A DNA stretch of 64,000 nucleotides from Elusimicrobiales bacterium (GCA_028713125.1 JAQTOU010000002.1:1-64000); one strand, 5' to 3'. Positions 47,111-55,870 are shown, counted from the first letter of the stretch. The notes: generated by a model not told the origin, from the letters alone. Numbers and translations are program-made.

Positions 47111-47139
47111 TTGGCCTTCTCTCCCCGCGAAGGTAAACT
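47111..47139 (+). promoter_or_regulatory. Leaderless promoter of the lipase-like gene
   Basis: TTGGCC (47111-47116), a 17-base spacer and TAAACT (47134-47139) lie 7 bases before ATG 47147. Confidence 0.7.
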
Positions 47140-47146
47140 ATATTTA

Positions 47147-48157
47147 ATGTTAAAGACTATATTTATATTCCTTGTCTCTTTTTTATTCCGTGCCAATAGC
47201 TGTTTTGCCGCCCCGGAGCCGGCTCTTGAGGCCGCCGGGCAGCTTGGCTTTGTCACCGCCGATATTTCTACCGAAGCGATACCGGCGCCGGCCAGGGTGG
47301 GCTCCGACCTTACCGCCGATTATACCCGCTTGCGCAATACCCCCGGGCAGGGGCTCGGAGAAAAAGAAATAACCGAGCTCCGCAAATGCAAAGTTTTGCT
47401 CGTGCGCGGCTTCCTGACGGGCGGCTATGTCGAGCCTTTCGAGATCTTCGGCAAGAAGATCTGGATAGGCCGCTATTTCAACGACCAGATGGAAGAGCTC
47501 AAGGCCCTGGGCGTGGATTTTACCATGGCGGATATAGATTCAGTGATGCTGCCGGAGCATAACGCGGCCAAGCTCGCCAAAGAGATACGGTCCTCCGAAA
47601 AACCTGTTATATTGATCTCCCACAGCGACGGCGGGATGTACGTTTTGCAGGCCCTTATAGAGAACCCGGACCTCGCCCCCAAAGTCCGCGGCTTCATCTC
47701 GCTTCAGACCCCTTTCCGCGGCTCGCCGGTGGCGGACTATGTGAAAGGGAATAAAACATTTTCTTCGGCTATGAAGCGGCTTTTGGGCCATTTCGGCGGT
47801 ACCATAGAATCGCTTGAAAGCCTTACCCCGCTCAAACGCGAGGGCTACCAGGACTCGAACCGCGGGGCTATAGGCGGCGTGGTTTCCGGTTTGAATATGA
47901 TCTCTTTCGCCTCCTGGAAGCCGGAAAAGCATATGAAGTTCGACACCCTTCTCGAACTGCCGCGGGATTTCATGCTGAAGCGCGGGCTGGACAATGACGG
48001 GCTGGTTCCCGTGGAGAGCGCTATCCTGCCCGGCTCGGACTATATAAAGCTCGAAGGCGTGGACCATACCGTGCCGGTCATGTCGGCCGACATGATCCTT
48101 AAATTCGACAGGCGCTCTTTCACCAGGACGCTGCTCTCGATGATAATCTCCAGATAA
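47147..48157 (+). CDS. Secreted lipase-like alpha/beta hydrolase
   Basis: The 336-aa product has a signal peptide (MLKTIFIFLVSFLFRANSCFA, about 21 residues). The alpha/beta hydrolase core has VLLVRGFLTGGYVEPFE for the N-terminal strand, ILISHSDGGMYVLQAL for the nucleophile (HSDGG, a variant of GxSxG where the first Gly is His) and DNDGLVPVESA for the Asp. VDHTVPVMSAD gives the catalytic His. Substrate unknown. ATG 47147 is preferred because it begins the signal peptide and follows TAAACT by 7 bases; a TTG at 47111 is inside the promoter. Confidence 0.8.
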   Translation: MLKTIFIFLVSFLFRANSCFAAPEPALEAAGQLGFVTADISTEAIPAPARVGSDLTADYTRLRNTPGQGLGEKEITELRKCKVLLVRGFLTGGYVEPFEIFGKKIWIGRYFNDQMEELKALGVDFTMADIDSVMLPEHNAAKLAKEIRSSEKPVILISHSDGGMYVLQALIENPDLAPKVRGFISLQTPFRGSPVADYVKGNKTFSSAMKRLLGHFGGTIESLESLTPLKREGYQDSNRGAIGGVVSGLNMISFASWKPEKHMKFDTLLELPRDFMLKRGLDNDGLVPVESAILPGSDYIKLEGVDHTVPVMSADMILKFDRRSFTRTLLSMIISR

Positions 48158-48305
48158 GAAAGCGCGGGACGGCCTGCCCAGAAAGGCCTGGGCCGATTTA
48201 CGCCGTGAAAAAGGACTTTTGGCCCATGTGGGTTTTCGCCGGATTAAGGCATAATAAGAATTGAAGTTAAACGGATTTTCAGGGATCTAGGCTAATGGAG
48301 ATAAA

Positions 48306-49565
48306 ATGAAGAAGCTTCTTTCTGCGGCGATACTTGCGGGATTGGCCGGGAACGCTTTAGCCGGCGAGCAGTTCGGTTTGCCGGGCATAGGCGCCGCGGA
48401 ACTTAAGAAAGCCGCCGCCGCCGACCATGCCGTGATGATGCCGGCCAGGGTCTGGGGCGGCGAAAAGGCGAAAGGCGGTTCAGGCAAACTCGAATTCGGA
48501 TTCATCTCCGATTCCGAACGGAACGCCTATATCGCAAAGGCTTCCCTCTGGGTTCCCGAGAGCCAGCTGAACACCCAGGCGCTTGATTTTAAAATAGGCC
48601 CTTTCCCCAAAATGAAATACGGGGTGGAAGAAGTGGTGAACTGCAGCTACGTACCGAACGCGGAAGCCTACGAAGCCGGGAAGGCTAACGGGACTACTCC
48701 CAAATTCAAATGCGCCGGCGAGGACGGAAAGAAATTCAAGGTGAAATACGGGGAGAACAACCGCGAGGTCACCACCGAAGTCGCCGTTACCTGGATACTT
48801 ACGGCCATCGGGGCCTATGCCGACAGGATGTACCCCACCCGGCTTAACTGCCCGGACTGCCCGTCCGACCCTTTCAAGAACGAAGCCGATCCCGGCGCCT
48901 GGAAGAATGGCCAGCAGATAGCTATAGAGGATAAGATAGCTGAGCGGATAGAATCCAGTACCAATTCGGGGATAGGCTTCAACGAGTTTTACCTTATAGA
49001 GGACCGGGCCGGCGCCGAGGCCCTGACCGGGATAGCCCATTTCTTCGGCAATACCGACAATAAGGCCCAGAACCAGGCCCTCGGCTGCGCAAAGAAAGAC
49101 ATGGTCGCCGGCGCCGACGGCAAGGCCAAATGTCTTAAGCCCATCGCTTATATGCAGGATACGGGCGTGACTTTGGGCGGGCGCGGCCTGTTCCATAACA
49201 GCAGGATAAACTACGACGGCTGGAAAGGCGAATCCGTCTGGCTTGACCCCTCAAAGTGCATTATGCGGCTGCATACCGCCCAGACCAGCACGATCAAAGG
49301 CACGGACCCCGAGGGCCGGGACATGCACCAGATAGGCGAGCAGGCCAGGCAGATGCTGGTCCGCCGCTTCTCCCTGCTCTCCCGCGAGCAGCTCGTGGAT
49401 ATCTTCACCGCGGCCAGGGCTTCCAAGCACGCTCCCCAGCACAGCGCCGAAGACTGGGCCGACCTCTTCCTGGATAAAGTCCGGCAGCTGCGGGACCCGA
49501 TGGGCGACGGCGGAACCTTCGCCTGCCCCTTCGATATAGTCCCGGCGAATTCGGCCGGCAAATAA
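48306..49565 (+). CDS. Large secreted protein, unknown
   Basis: The 419-aa product has a signal peptide (about 1-19, cut after ALA). Residues 30-150 include VMMPARVWGGEKAKGGSGKLEFGF and a Cys pair. The middle has CPDCPSDPFKNEADPGAWKNGQQ and a helical tail of about 110 residues (DMHQIGEQARQMLVRRFSLLSREQLVDIFTAARAS). About eight Cys and long conserved-looking stretches such as RINYDGWKGESVWLDPSKC suggest an enzyme or an ordered binding protein. I recognise no family. Shine-Dalgarno GGAG lies before the start and a strong terminator follows. Confidence 0.7.
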   Translation: MKKLLSAAILAGLAGNALAGEQFGLPGIGAAELKKAAAADHAVMMPARVWGGEKAKGGSGKLEFGFISDSERNAYIAKASLWVPESQLNTQALDFKIGPFPKMKYGVEEVVNCSYVPNAEAYEAGKANGTTPKFKCAGEDGKKFKVKYGENNREVTTEVAVTWILTAIGAYADRMYPTRLNCPDCPSDPFKNEADPGAWKNGQQIAIEDKIAERIESSTNSGIGFNEFYLIEDRAGAEALTGIAHFFGNTDNKAQNQALGCAKKDMVAGADGKAKCLKPIAYMQDTGVTLGGRGLFHNSRINYDGWKGESVWLDPSKCIMRLHTAQTSTIKGTDPEGRDMHQIGEQARQMLVRRFSLLSREQLVDIFTAARASKHAPQHSAEDWADLFLDKVRQLRDPMGDGGTFACPFDIVPANSAGK

Positions 49566-49584
49566 GGTCCTGGAAAATACTGAA

Positions 49585-49615
49585 GCCGGGGAAGGAAAAC
49601 CTTCCCCGGCTTTTT
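49585..49615 (+). terminator. Terminator after 48306 gene
   Basis: A perfect 11-bp stem GCCGGGGAAGG/CCTTCCCCGGC with an AAAA loop and five T. Confidence 0.94.
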
Positions 49616-49754
49616 CGCGCCCTGAAGTTAGCGGGGGCGCGGCCCTCCGCCGAGGGGCTCGCTTCGCGCGGCTTCGGCTCTGACTCAAAGCCGTCAATTC
49701 CGCTTTGAAAGCTTATGCCGGACAGGCTGCCCGGCTCCGGGCGGGACGGCAAAG

Positions 49755-49790
49755 AACCGCCCGGCTCCTTGCTGGCGGCCGGGCGGTTTC
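49755..49790 (-). terminator. Terminator of minus gene ending at 49810
   Basis: Minus strand reads ACCGCCCGGCCGCC...GAGCCGGGCGGTTCTTT: stem GAACCGCCCGGC with GCCGGGCGGTTT. The region 49616-49754 holds no gene. Confidence 0.85.
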
Positions 49791-49809
49791 AAGAGCGGCT
49801 TCGCCGCGC

Positions 49810-50307
49810 TTACTTTGTCTTCCTGATATTGATGGGGAGTTTCGGTATGCTGTCTTCGGCCAGGACGCCGGAGCCCATAACGTTAACGCCGGCGAAAAGG
49901 GTTTCTATGGTCTGGCCCGCCAGGTCTATTTTAAGCGCGAAACTGTTTCCGCCGCAATTCTCGAAGGAAGCTGTGAGGGCCGGCGCCGCGGTGTCCAGTT
50001 TATAGACGCCTTTGCAGACCACGTCGCCGGCGGGGTCCCTGCGGATGACGGTCACGTCTTCCGCGACGAGCATCAGAAGTTCGGCGAACTTATAGGGCCT
50101 GACCGCGTACTCGCCCTTGATGGTCTCGGCGGTGATAGGAGTGGCGGCAACCTCGGCGGCCGGGGCCGGCGCGGGGGGCTGCGGGACGATGTTTTCAAGA
50201 GCGGCCTGGGGAACCGAATCGGCAAGGCGGAGAAAAGCGCTTCCGGCGGCCAATGCGGGGCCGGTCGATATAAGGGTCACTATCATGGCGTAAAATGCTC
50301 TTTTCAT
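49810..50307 (-). CDS. Secreted protein, unknown
   Basis: The 165-aa product has a signal peptide (about 1-20). A Pro/Ala-rich linker (PQPPAPAPAAEV) is followed by a ~100-residue beta-domain with two Cys (VVCKGVYKLD and SFENCGGNSFALKIDLAG) and GVNVMGSGVLAEDSIP. The strand pattern GEYAVRPYKFAELLMLVAEDVTVIRRD recalls a lipocalin-like or copper-resistance fold, but this is only a guess. The start has GAGGATATTAAGA upstream. Confidence 0.68.
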   Translation of the reverse strand: MKRAFYAMIVTLISTGPALAAGSAFLRLADSVPQAALENIVPQPPAPAPAAEVAATPITAETIKGEYAVRPYKFAELLMLVAEDVTVIRRDPAGDVVCKGVYKLDTAAPALTASFENCGGNSFALKIDLAGQTIETLFAGVNVMGSGVLAEDSIPKLPINIRKTK

Positions 50308-50473
50308 TCTTAATATCCTCTTTCGTCGGTAAATAAGCCGCCTGACGCGGTAACTTATATAAATTATAACAATGAGCGTTCATCAATACATGAGACCAAG
50401 GTCCCGGTCCGGGATAGTCATTGGACGCCCTTTATTACCCTATAGGCCTATGACCGGCCGCCTATCGTCCGGA

Positions 50474-50503
50474 CTGGCGGCGGCCGGGGTCCTCTGCTAT
50501 ACT
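50474..50503 (+). promoter_or_regulatory. Second copy of the TCTGCTATACTTAAAAG promoter
   Basis: CTGGCG (50474-50479), an 18-base spacer and TATACT (50498-50503). The 17-base string TCTGCTATACTTAAAAG is identical to that at 37689-37705. Confidence 0.7.
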
Positions 50504-50538
50504 TAAAAGGCGGCCGGGGCTTTTTGCAGTCTGTCTTT

Positions 50539-51354
50539 ATGTCCTTGAACAGATTTAAAAATATATTCGGAGAGCTTGCGGCGCCCGCGGCAGGTCTGGC
50601 TTTTTCTTCGATCCTCCTTCCTTTCGGCCTGTGGCTGCTGGTGGTCGCGGCAGGCGCTTTTCATTCGGATTCTCCGACCGAAGCCTATGACCGTCTTTTC
50701 GCTCTGAACCTGGGCATGCTTTTCAGCGGGTTCGGGATCTGGACGGCGCCGCTCGGGCTGCCGGTAGTATTCAAGCTGCTCGGCGTTCCTGAAAAAATTT
50801 CCCGGGGCATAACCCGCGTACTGACCACTCCCTGGGTTCTTTCTCCGGGGCTGCCGTGCCTGGCCTTATACGCCTGGCGAAGCCTGAGGCCCGGCCTGAC
50901 CGGACCTTATAACAGCGATAATACTTTGTTCCCGGCCGCTTTTCTTATCCTCCTCGCCTTGGGCCGCTTCGCTATAGAGATAGCTTTCACCCTGAAACGC
51001 CGCAATTTCGGCAAAATAGATTTCGCTCCCGGGGCGGATAAATGCGGGCCGGGAGAGGAGGCGTCCGGGATTTTGGCGCTGGGGAAGAAGGCCGGCTCCG
51101 TGCAGGGAGAACTTAAATTGTACAGCGACGGCGACGAGCCGCTGGCGACTATCGCGGCCAGGGTAGGTCCGGCGACGCAGACGGCGGACGGTTGGACCTA
51201 CCGCGTCGCGGCCGTGATACCGGAAAGCCCGGCGGTAGTGGGCGCCGGCGGCTGGGTGCTCTCGGTAAAGGCCAAAGGCCTGACCGGCGGAACTATAGAA
51301 GAATCTTTCGATGTAGAGCCGCGCCGGGAACCGCGGCGGGAGGATAGAACATGA
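50539..51354 (+). CDS. Membrane protein with C-terminal beta-domain, unknown
   Basis: The 271-aa protein has about four to five membrane helices in residues 10-160 (LAFSSILLPFGLWLLVVAAGAF and later GMLFSGFGIWTAPLGLPVVF). A soluble C-terminal domain of ~100 residues follows with beta-type segments (VQGELKLYSDGDEPLATIAARVG, WTYRVAAVIPESPAVVGAGGWVLSVKAKGL). No family is recognised. Its TGA overlaps the next gene's ATG (ATGA), so the two are coupled. A promoter with TATACT lies upstream. Confidence 0.7.
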   Translation: MSLNRFKNIFGELAAPAAGLAFSSILLPFGLWLLVVAAGAFHSDSPTEAYDRLFALNLGMLFSGFGIWTAPLGLPVVFKLLGVPEKISRGITRVLTTPWVLSPGLPCLALYAWRSLRPGLTGPYNSDNTLFPAAFLILLALGRFAIEIAFTLKRRNFGKIDFAPGADKCGPGEEASGILALGKKAGSVQGELKLYSDGDEPLATIAARVGPATQTADGWTYRVAAVIPESPAVVGAGGWVLSVKAKGLTGGTIEESFDVEPRREPRREDRT

Positions 51355-52175
51355 AAGTTACTCTCGACCTTGATAAGCTCCTGGCGGCCGGGAAGATCAC
51401 GAAAGAAGAATATGAACGCCTGGCCGAGATCTCCAGGCAATCGGTAAAATCCCATACTTTCAACGTGCTCATAGTTCTTGCAAGCATCGCCGTAGTCGCC
51501 GGGCTTGTCGGGATGTTCCCGGAATTTTTCGCCGAGCTGGCGAAATTCCTGGTCTCGGCTTTCAACCGCGACGGGATACATCTTGTCCTCGTCCTCGGGC
51601 TGCTTGCGTGGAGCGCGGTCACGCGGGGGGGCTTCCAGGCGGGGCTGAGCAGCCTGGTCATACTTAACTGGCTCGGGGGCAGCGCTTTTTACTCGCAAGG
51701 CGGATATTTCATCGCTATCAGGGAGCCGGCGCCGACGGTGCTGATATTCTCGGCCCTCAGCCTGGCCGGCCTGGCGGTTTCAAGGAAGCTGGCCTGGGAT
51801 TTCCAGAGGCTGGCCCTGGTCTTTTCCAGGACCTGCCTGTTCATAGTGAACATGGGTTTCTGGGTCGGCTCGATCTGGGGCAGCCCCTTCATGGGCTCCA
51901 ATGTGCCGGATTACGTTTTCGCCGTTTTCTGGGCCCTCTCGCTGCTCTCAGTCGCGCTTTGGGCGGCCCGTGAGGGAAGGCTGTTCGTAGTGAACCTAAG
52001 CGTCGTTTTTGGCTCCATCCATTTCTACACCCAATGGTTCGAAAGGCTGGGCGCCAATCCCGGTTCAATGTTGGCGGCCGGGGCTATAGCCCTGCTGATA
52101 ACCTATTATCTCCAGGATTACAACCGGAAAACAAAAAAGGCCGCGGAGCAAGCCGCGGAGGAAAAGCCGGCATAG
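51351..52175 (+). CDS. Polytopic membrane protein (DUF2157-like)
   Basis: The 274-aa protein begins with a cytoplasmic helix KITKEEYERLAEISRQS. Seven or so hydrophobic segments follow (NVLIVLASIAVVAGLVGMF, LVLVLGLLAWSAVTRG, and so on to AAGAIALLITYYL). This short N-terminal ITxxEYxxL helix and multispan layout resemble DUF2157 proteins, but I could not confirm it. The function is unknown. It is translationally coupled to the gene before it through an ATGA overlap. Confidence 0.7.
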   Translation: MKVTLDLDKLLAAGKITKEEYERLAEISRQSVKSHTFNVLIVLASIAVVAGLVGMFPEFFAELAKFLVSAFNRDGIHLVLVLGLLAWSAVTRGGFQAGLSSLVILNWLGGSAFYSQGGYFIAIREPAPTVLIFSALSLAGLAVSRKLAWDFQRLALVFSRTCLFIVNMGFWVGSIWGSPFMGSNVPDYVFAVFWALSLLSVALWAAREGRLFVVNLSVVFGSIHFYTQWFERLGANPGSMLAAGAIALLITYYLQDYNRKTKKAAEQAAEEKPA

Positions 52176-52325
52176 GTCTTTCGGGCAATCCGGACTGGAC
52201 CGATATGCCCTTACGGCGGCAAGGCCGGCGTCGTATAATATAAGCCAGGAAGAGAATATTCCGGGCGGCTGGCGCGCATGCGGAATTTCTGCTAAGTTAT
52301 ATTGCGGTATTTTCCGGAGGAACTT

Positions 52326-53351
52326 ATGAATATCAAACGTTTGGCTTTGCTGCTGGCTGCGATCATTCCGGCCTATTATGCGCTGGCGCCGAAAGCTAAG
52401 ACCGTGCCTTCCGACCTGCGCGACGCCGTTTCCGACGGCGCTTTCAATTCCCTGCCCGCCTCTGGCGGCGGGGCGGACGTACCGGCGGTTTCGGCCCCCG
52501 CGGTCCAGGAGGAGAGCTCCGAACGCAAGTCTATTTACGGAGACGACGACCGCACGGATTATTACAGCGCCGACCCGACCATGAAAGCCCTGGCGGATTC
52601 GGTGGTCTCTTTCTGGGAATCCGGCTCGGTCACGATGGCCGGCGATAAAGCCCTGCTCGGCGTAATGAATTTCGGCCGCGCCGCAAGGCTCTGTCCCGGC
52701 GAGAAGTTCGCCGAACAGCCCATAGGCGCTTTCTGCTCCGGCACCCTGGTGGGCGAGGATATAGTAATGACGGCCGGCCATTGCATAGTGGACCAGGCTA
52801 AGTGCGCCGACACCAAACTGGCCTTCGGCTATGCCCTCAAAAAAGCCGGCGATTATCCCAGCTCGGTACCGGCGGGGGATATCTACAGCTGCAAGAGCAT
52901 CATAAAGCGCGACCTTGACGTTACCCCCGGCTTCCTCGCAAGCATCTGGAACGGCGGGCCCGGCCCGGACTTCGCGCTGATAAAGCTCGACAGGAAAGTT
53001 TCCGGCCGCAAGCCGCTGGCCGTGAACAGGCGTTCCAAGCCGGCTAACGGAGACAAGCTGTTCGTGATAGGCCACCCGGTGGGCCTGCCGGTCAAGATAG
53101 CCGGCAATGCGAAAGTTCGCAAAGCCTCGCCCAAGTATTTCTTCATGACCGACCTGGACACCTTCGGCGGTAATTCCGGCAGCGCCGTGTTCAACGCGAA
53201 CACCAACCTGATCGAGGGCATTCTGGTGCGCGGCGACGTGGACTTCGTAAATTCCCCGGCCGGCTGCAAGATGGCTTCAGTGGTTCCGCAGGAAGGCGGC
53301 AGGGGCGAAGCCGTGACCAAGATCTCCGTGCTTGAGAAATTCATCCCCTGA
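52326..53351 (+). CDS. Secreted S1/V8-like serine protease
   Basis: The 341-aa product has a signal peptide (about 1-20) and a propeptide ending IYGDDDRTDYY, the typical glutamyl-endopeptidase prosegment. A chymotrypsin-fold domain follows with TAGHC (His152), DFALIKLD (Asp215) and GGNSGSAV (Ser284). Cys are paired around CSGTLVGED and GHCIVDQAKC. It is probably secreted and cleaves after Glu or similar. The start at 52326 has GGAGG. A strong GC-rich terminator follows. Confidence 0.9.
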   Translation: MNIKRLALLLAAIIPAYYALAPKAKTVPSDLRDAVSDGAFNSLPASGGGADVPAVSAPAVQEESSERKSIYGDDDRTDYYSADPTMKALADSVVSFWESGSVTMAGDKALLGVMNFGRAARLCPGEKFAEQPIGAFCSGTLVGEDIVMTAGHCIVDQAKCADTKLAFGYALKKAGDYPSSVPAGDIYSCKSIIKRDLDVTPGFLASIWNGGPGPDFALIKLDRKVSGRKPLAVNRRSKPANGDKLFVIGHPVGLPVKIAGNAKVRKASPKYFFMTDLDTFGGNSGSAVFNANTNLIEGILVRGDVDFVNSPAGCKMASVVPQEGGRGEAVTKISVLEKFIP

Positions 53352-53372
53352 AAAGCGGGACTATCGTAAAGC

Positions 53373-53408
53373 GAGGCCGCCGGGAGAGTTCCCGGCGGCC
53401 TCGTTTTG
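53373..53408 (+). terminator. Terminator of the serine protease gene
   Basis: A perfect 12-bp stem GAGGCCGCCGGG/CCCGGCGGCCTC with AGAGTT loop and GTTTTGTG. It carries the module stem core but lacks TAGAAT. Confidence 0.88.
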
Positions 53409-53517
53409 TGCAGAAAAGCGGACAGGGGCCTTATGTTAAAATATTAGGCGGAAAAGCCGCGGGGCCTCTTCATCCGGAGTTATAAGCCGCAGGGCCGGTT
53501 TCGCGGCCGGAGCATGC

Positions 53518-54048
53518 ATGGAAAATATTAAAGGCTGGGCCATAGATCTTAAAGCGGTTTATGGGCGGCTTTGGGCCGATAAAAGAAAGTTCCATTTAAG
53601 GGAAGACCTCTGGGAGTCCGCCGACGGGGATACCGCCGCCCTGCTGTACGGGATCCGCGAGATCGGCGTTTCCAAGGAGATAGGCAGGCTGGCCGTCTTC
53701 CGCGATAAAGATAAGCCGGTAATGGCCCTGGATCTCCCCCGGCTGGAATGCTGGTACCTGTACGACTCGACGGCGCAGTTCGGGGACACCGGGCTCCTTT
53801 TCGTGCACCGCTTCAGTTCCGGGAGGAAACGCCTGGGGGTGAAAGTATGCGCTCTCGACCTTGCCGCCGGCCGCTTCGCGCCGATAGACAGCCTCCCGGA
53901 AAACTTCTTCAGGGTCCGGCGCGCAGGCGGAACTGAATACGGGTTTGCGAGAACTTCGGAGGCGGGCCAGGGCGAGACCGTGATCGACCTGAAAGCTCTT
54001 TCCTGGCGCGGCCTGCCGCGGAGCTGGTGGGACCGGCTGATCTATTAG
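53518..54048 (+). CDS. Soluble protein, unknown
   Basis: The 176-aa protein has no signal or membrane segment. It is Trp/Phe-rich with IDLKAVYGRLWADKRKFHLREDLWESADGDTAALLYGIREIG at the start and beta-type segments (RLAVFRDKDKPVMALDLP, ECWYLYDSTAQFG) in the middle. It ends SWWDRLIY. I recognise no family. It is the first of two codirectional genes here; the GYF-like gene follows 77 bases later. Confidence 0.6.
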   Translation: MENIKGWAIDLKAVYGRLWADKRKFHLREDLWESADGDTAALLYGIREIGVSKEIGRLAVFRDKDKPVMALDLPRLECWYLYDSTAQFGDTGLLFVHRFSSGRKRLGVKVCALDLAAGRFAPIDSLPENFFRVRRAGGTEYGFARTSEAGQGETVIDLKALSWRGLPRSWWDRLIY

Positions 54049-54125
54049 CGCTTAGGGAAAAAAAGTCCCGGATGTTTTTAGTATCATTGATGCAGGCTTG
54101 CGGATAAAATAAGCGGGAGGGTTTT

Positions 54126-54701
54126 ATGAAATATTGGGCGTACATGAATAATAAAGTCTGCGGCCCGTTCGAAAAAGAAAAACTGGCCGAGCTTCCGAGC
54201 TTCAGCCTTTCCTCCATGCTCTGCCCCGACGCGCCGGGCGGGGCGCAGGCGAACGATTGGAAAGCGGCGTCCTCTTATCCCGAAGTCCTGGCCCTGTTCG
54301 GCGCCCCTCCCGAGCCGGAGCAGCCCAGGAACCCGGCCGTACAGTCTCCTATCATGATGACCATGAGGGGGACCTTGATAGAAGACCCGGTCGCCGAAGA
54401 GCCCCCCGCGAAGCCCCAGCCGGCCCCTTCCGCGGGCCGGGCCGAAGCGGCAGGCGCCGGTATTGCCGGGCCGCTTAAGGAGATCCCAGCGGCCGCCGGT
54501 CCCGGGAAAATCGCCGCCCTAGCCGGAAATGCCGCAAGCCCGGAACCCGCCAACCTGATGGAAAAACTGGGACAGCTGAGCGCGATGCTGGTCTCGATAG
54601 GGAACACCCAATCGCAGCTGCTCGAAAGGCTGGGCCGCGTAGAAAGCGCCGTCGGAGAGATGAAAAACCTGCTTCTGCCGCCGCCCCCGAAGAAAGATTG
54701 A
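54126..54701 (+). CDS. GYF-like domain protein with coiled tail
   Basis: The 191-aa protein starts with a GYF_2-like domain (KYWAYMNNKVCGPFEKEKLAELPSFSLSSMLCPDAPG, DWKAASSYPEVLALF). A Pro/Ala-rich linker and a C-terminal helix (LMEKLGQLSAMLVSIGNTQSQLLERLGRVESAVGEM) follow; the helix is probably a coiled coil. It resembles the GYF gene at 37734 in the first domain only. No membrane segment is present. The likely role is a scaffold. The function is unknown. Confidence 0.7.
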   Translation: MKYWAYMNNKVCGPFEKEKLAELPSFSLSSMLCPDAPGGAQANDWKAASSYPEVLALFGAPPEPEQPRNPAVQSPIMMTMRGTLIEDPVAEEPPAKPQPAPSAGRAEAAGAGIAGPLKEIPAAAGPGKIAALAGNAASPEPANLMEKLGQLSAMLVSIGNTQSQLLERLGRVESAVGEMKNLLLPPPPKKD

Positions 54702-54717
54702 GGCCGCGGCGGCCAAA

Positions 54718-54746
54718 TTGACAATAGGCGGGCAAACTGGTAAATT
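54718..54746 (+). promoter_or_regulatory. Sigma-70-type promoter
   Basis: TTGACA (54718-54723), a 17-base spacer and TAAATT (54741-54746) precede the gene at 54774, with Shine-Dalgarno GGAGAGAGG. This is a classical led promoter. Confidence 0.85.
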
Positions 54747-54773
54747 TTGTTTTAATCTGGAGAGAGGGACTAA

Positions 54774-55844
54774 ATGAAAAAAATAATATTTCTCGTCGTT
54801 TTAGCCGCGCTGCCGGGCGCGCTGGCCGCGCAGCCCGCGGCCCTGGACCAATTGGGCGGCCTGCCGTCTTTAAGGGGCGCGCCTGCCGTACCGGACGCCG
54901 CTCCCGCGGCGCCGGAGGTTTCCAAAGACCGGAACACGCTTATGCTGCTCGACCCGCGCACTGGCAAAGTGCAGGCGGTGGTTCCTGTGGGCGGCGGTTT
55001 CATCTACGCTTCCACCGGTAAATTCCAGCCCGCCGTCTATAACGGCAGCGGCTACATACTTCCCGGCGGCCAGTACCTCCCCGTAGTGGGCGGCAGCCGC
55101 AAAGCGCGGTACTCCGGTCTTTCCGGCAAATGGCTGGGCCAGGGCGAATGGACTTACCAGGGCTCCGGCGCTCACTGTTATATGGATATGGAGTTCGAGG
55201 ACGGGGCGGATTACCTTTTCCGCAAGAGCGGCTATTTCGACTGCTCCGTGGCCGGCATGAACGTAGAGCCGGCGCGTTTCGCCAAAAAAGGGACGCAGCT
55301 CCTGGACCAGGACGGGCTGGTGGCCGGTTCCTATGAGAATAACGTCATAACGCTTAACGAGGCCTATAACGAGAACGTCGCTATAAAGACCACTATCAAG
55401 GTAAGCGGGCTGCACTTCGACTATTCCGAGATCTGGACCGAGAAGAACGGCGGCGAGCTTTACAACATCCAGGGCCGCCTTTTCACCGGCGGGAAGGCGC
55501 GGGGCGTCGGGCCCGCCGCGCAGAAGATGTGGGAGGCCCTTAACCTGATGGCGAAATTCGAGGACCTGCCTCTCCACGTCATCGACGGCAACGCCGACAC
55601 TATCGCGGTCCGCAGCCTTACCTGCGCCTCCGAAATGTACGACGCCTGCTCTTTCTTCGTGAAAGTGAACGGCGCGGAGAAACTGATAGTGCATACCGAC
55701 GCCGCCGGGAAGATAATAGACGCTCTCTACGAGAACGGGATCTATCCGAGCGAGGACGATCCCAGCCTGTCCCAGTCCGCGGGCAATGTCTCCTGCACTA
55801 AAACGGACGGCAAATACGAGTGCGCGATAGGGGATAAAAAATAA
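54774..55844 (+). CDS. Secreted protein, unknown
   Basis: The 356-aa product has a signal peptide (about 1-19, cut after LAA). A Pro/Ala-rich stretch (about 35-55) follows, then a Gly/Tyr-rich beta-domain (VVPVGGGFIYASTGKFQPAVYNGSGYILPGG, YSGLSGKWLGQGEWTYQGSGAHCYMDMEFED). A C-terminal region has Cys pairs (SLTCASEMYDACSF and VSCTKTDGKYECAIG). It may be a lipocalin-like or export-linked protein. I recognise no family. The promoter before it is clear. Confidence 0.68.
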   Translation: MKKIIFLVVLAALPGALAAQPAALDQLGGLPSLRGAPAVPDAAPAAPEVSKDRNTLMLLDPRTGKVQAVVPVGGGFIYASTGKFQPAVYNGSGYILPGGQYLPVVGGSRKARYSGLSGKWLGQGEWTYQGSGAHCYMDMEFEDGADYLFRKSGYFDCSVAGMNVEPARFAKKGTQLLDQDGLVAGSYENNVITLNEAYNENVAIKTTIKVSGLHFDYSEIWTEKNGGELYNIQGRLFTGGKARGVGPAAQKMWEALNLMAKFEDLPLHVIDGNADTIAVRSLTCASEMYDACSFFVKVNGAEKLIVHTDAAGKIIDALYENGIYPSEDDPSLSQSAGNVSCTKTDGKYECAIGDKK

Positions 55845-55870
55845 CGATGCAAGCCGGCGCGCGGCCAGCT

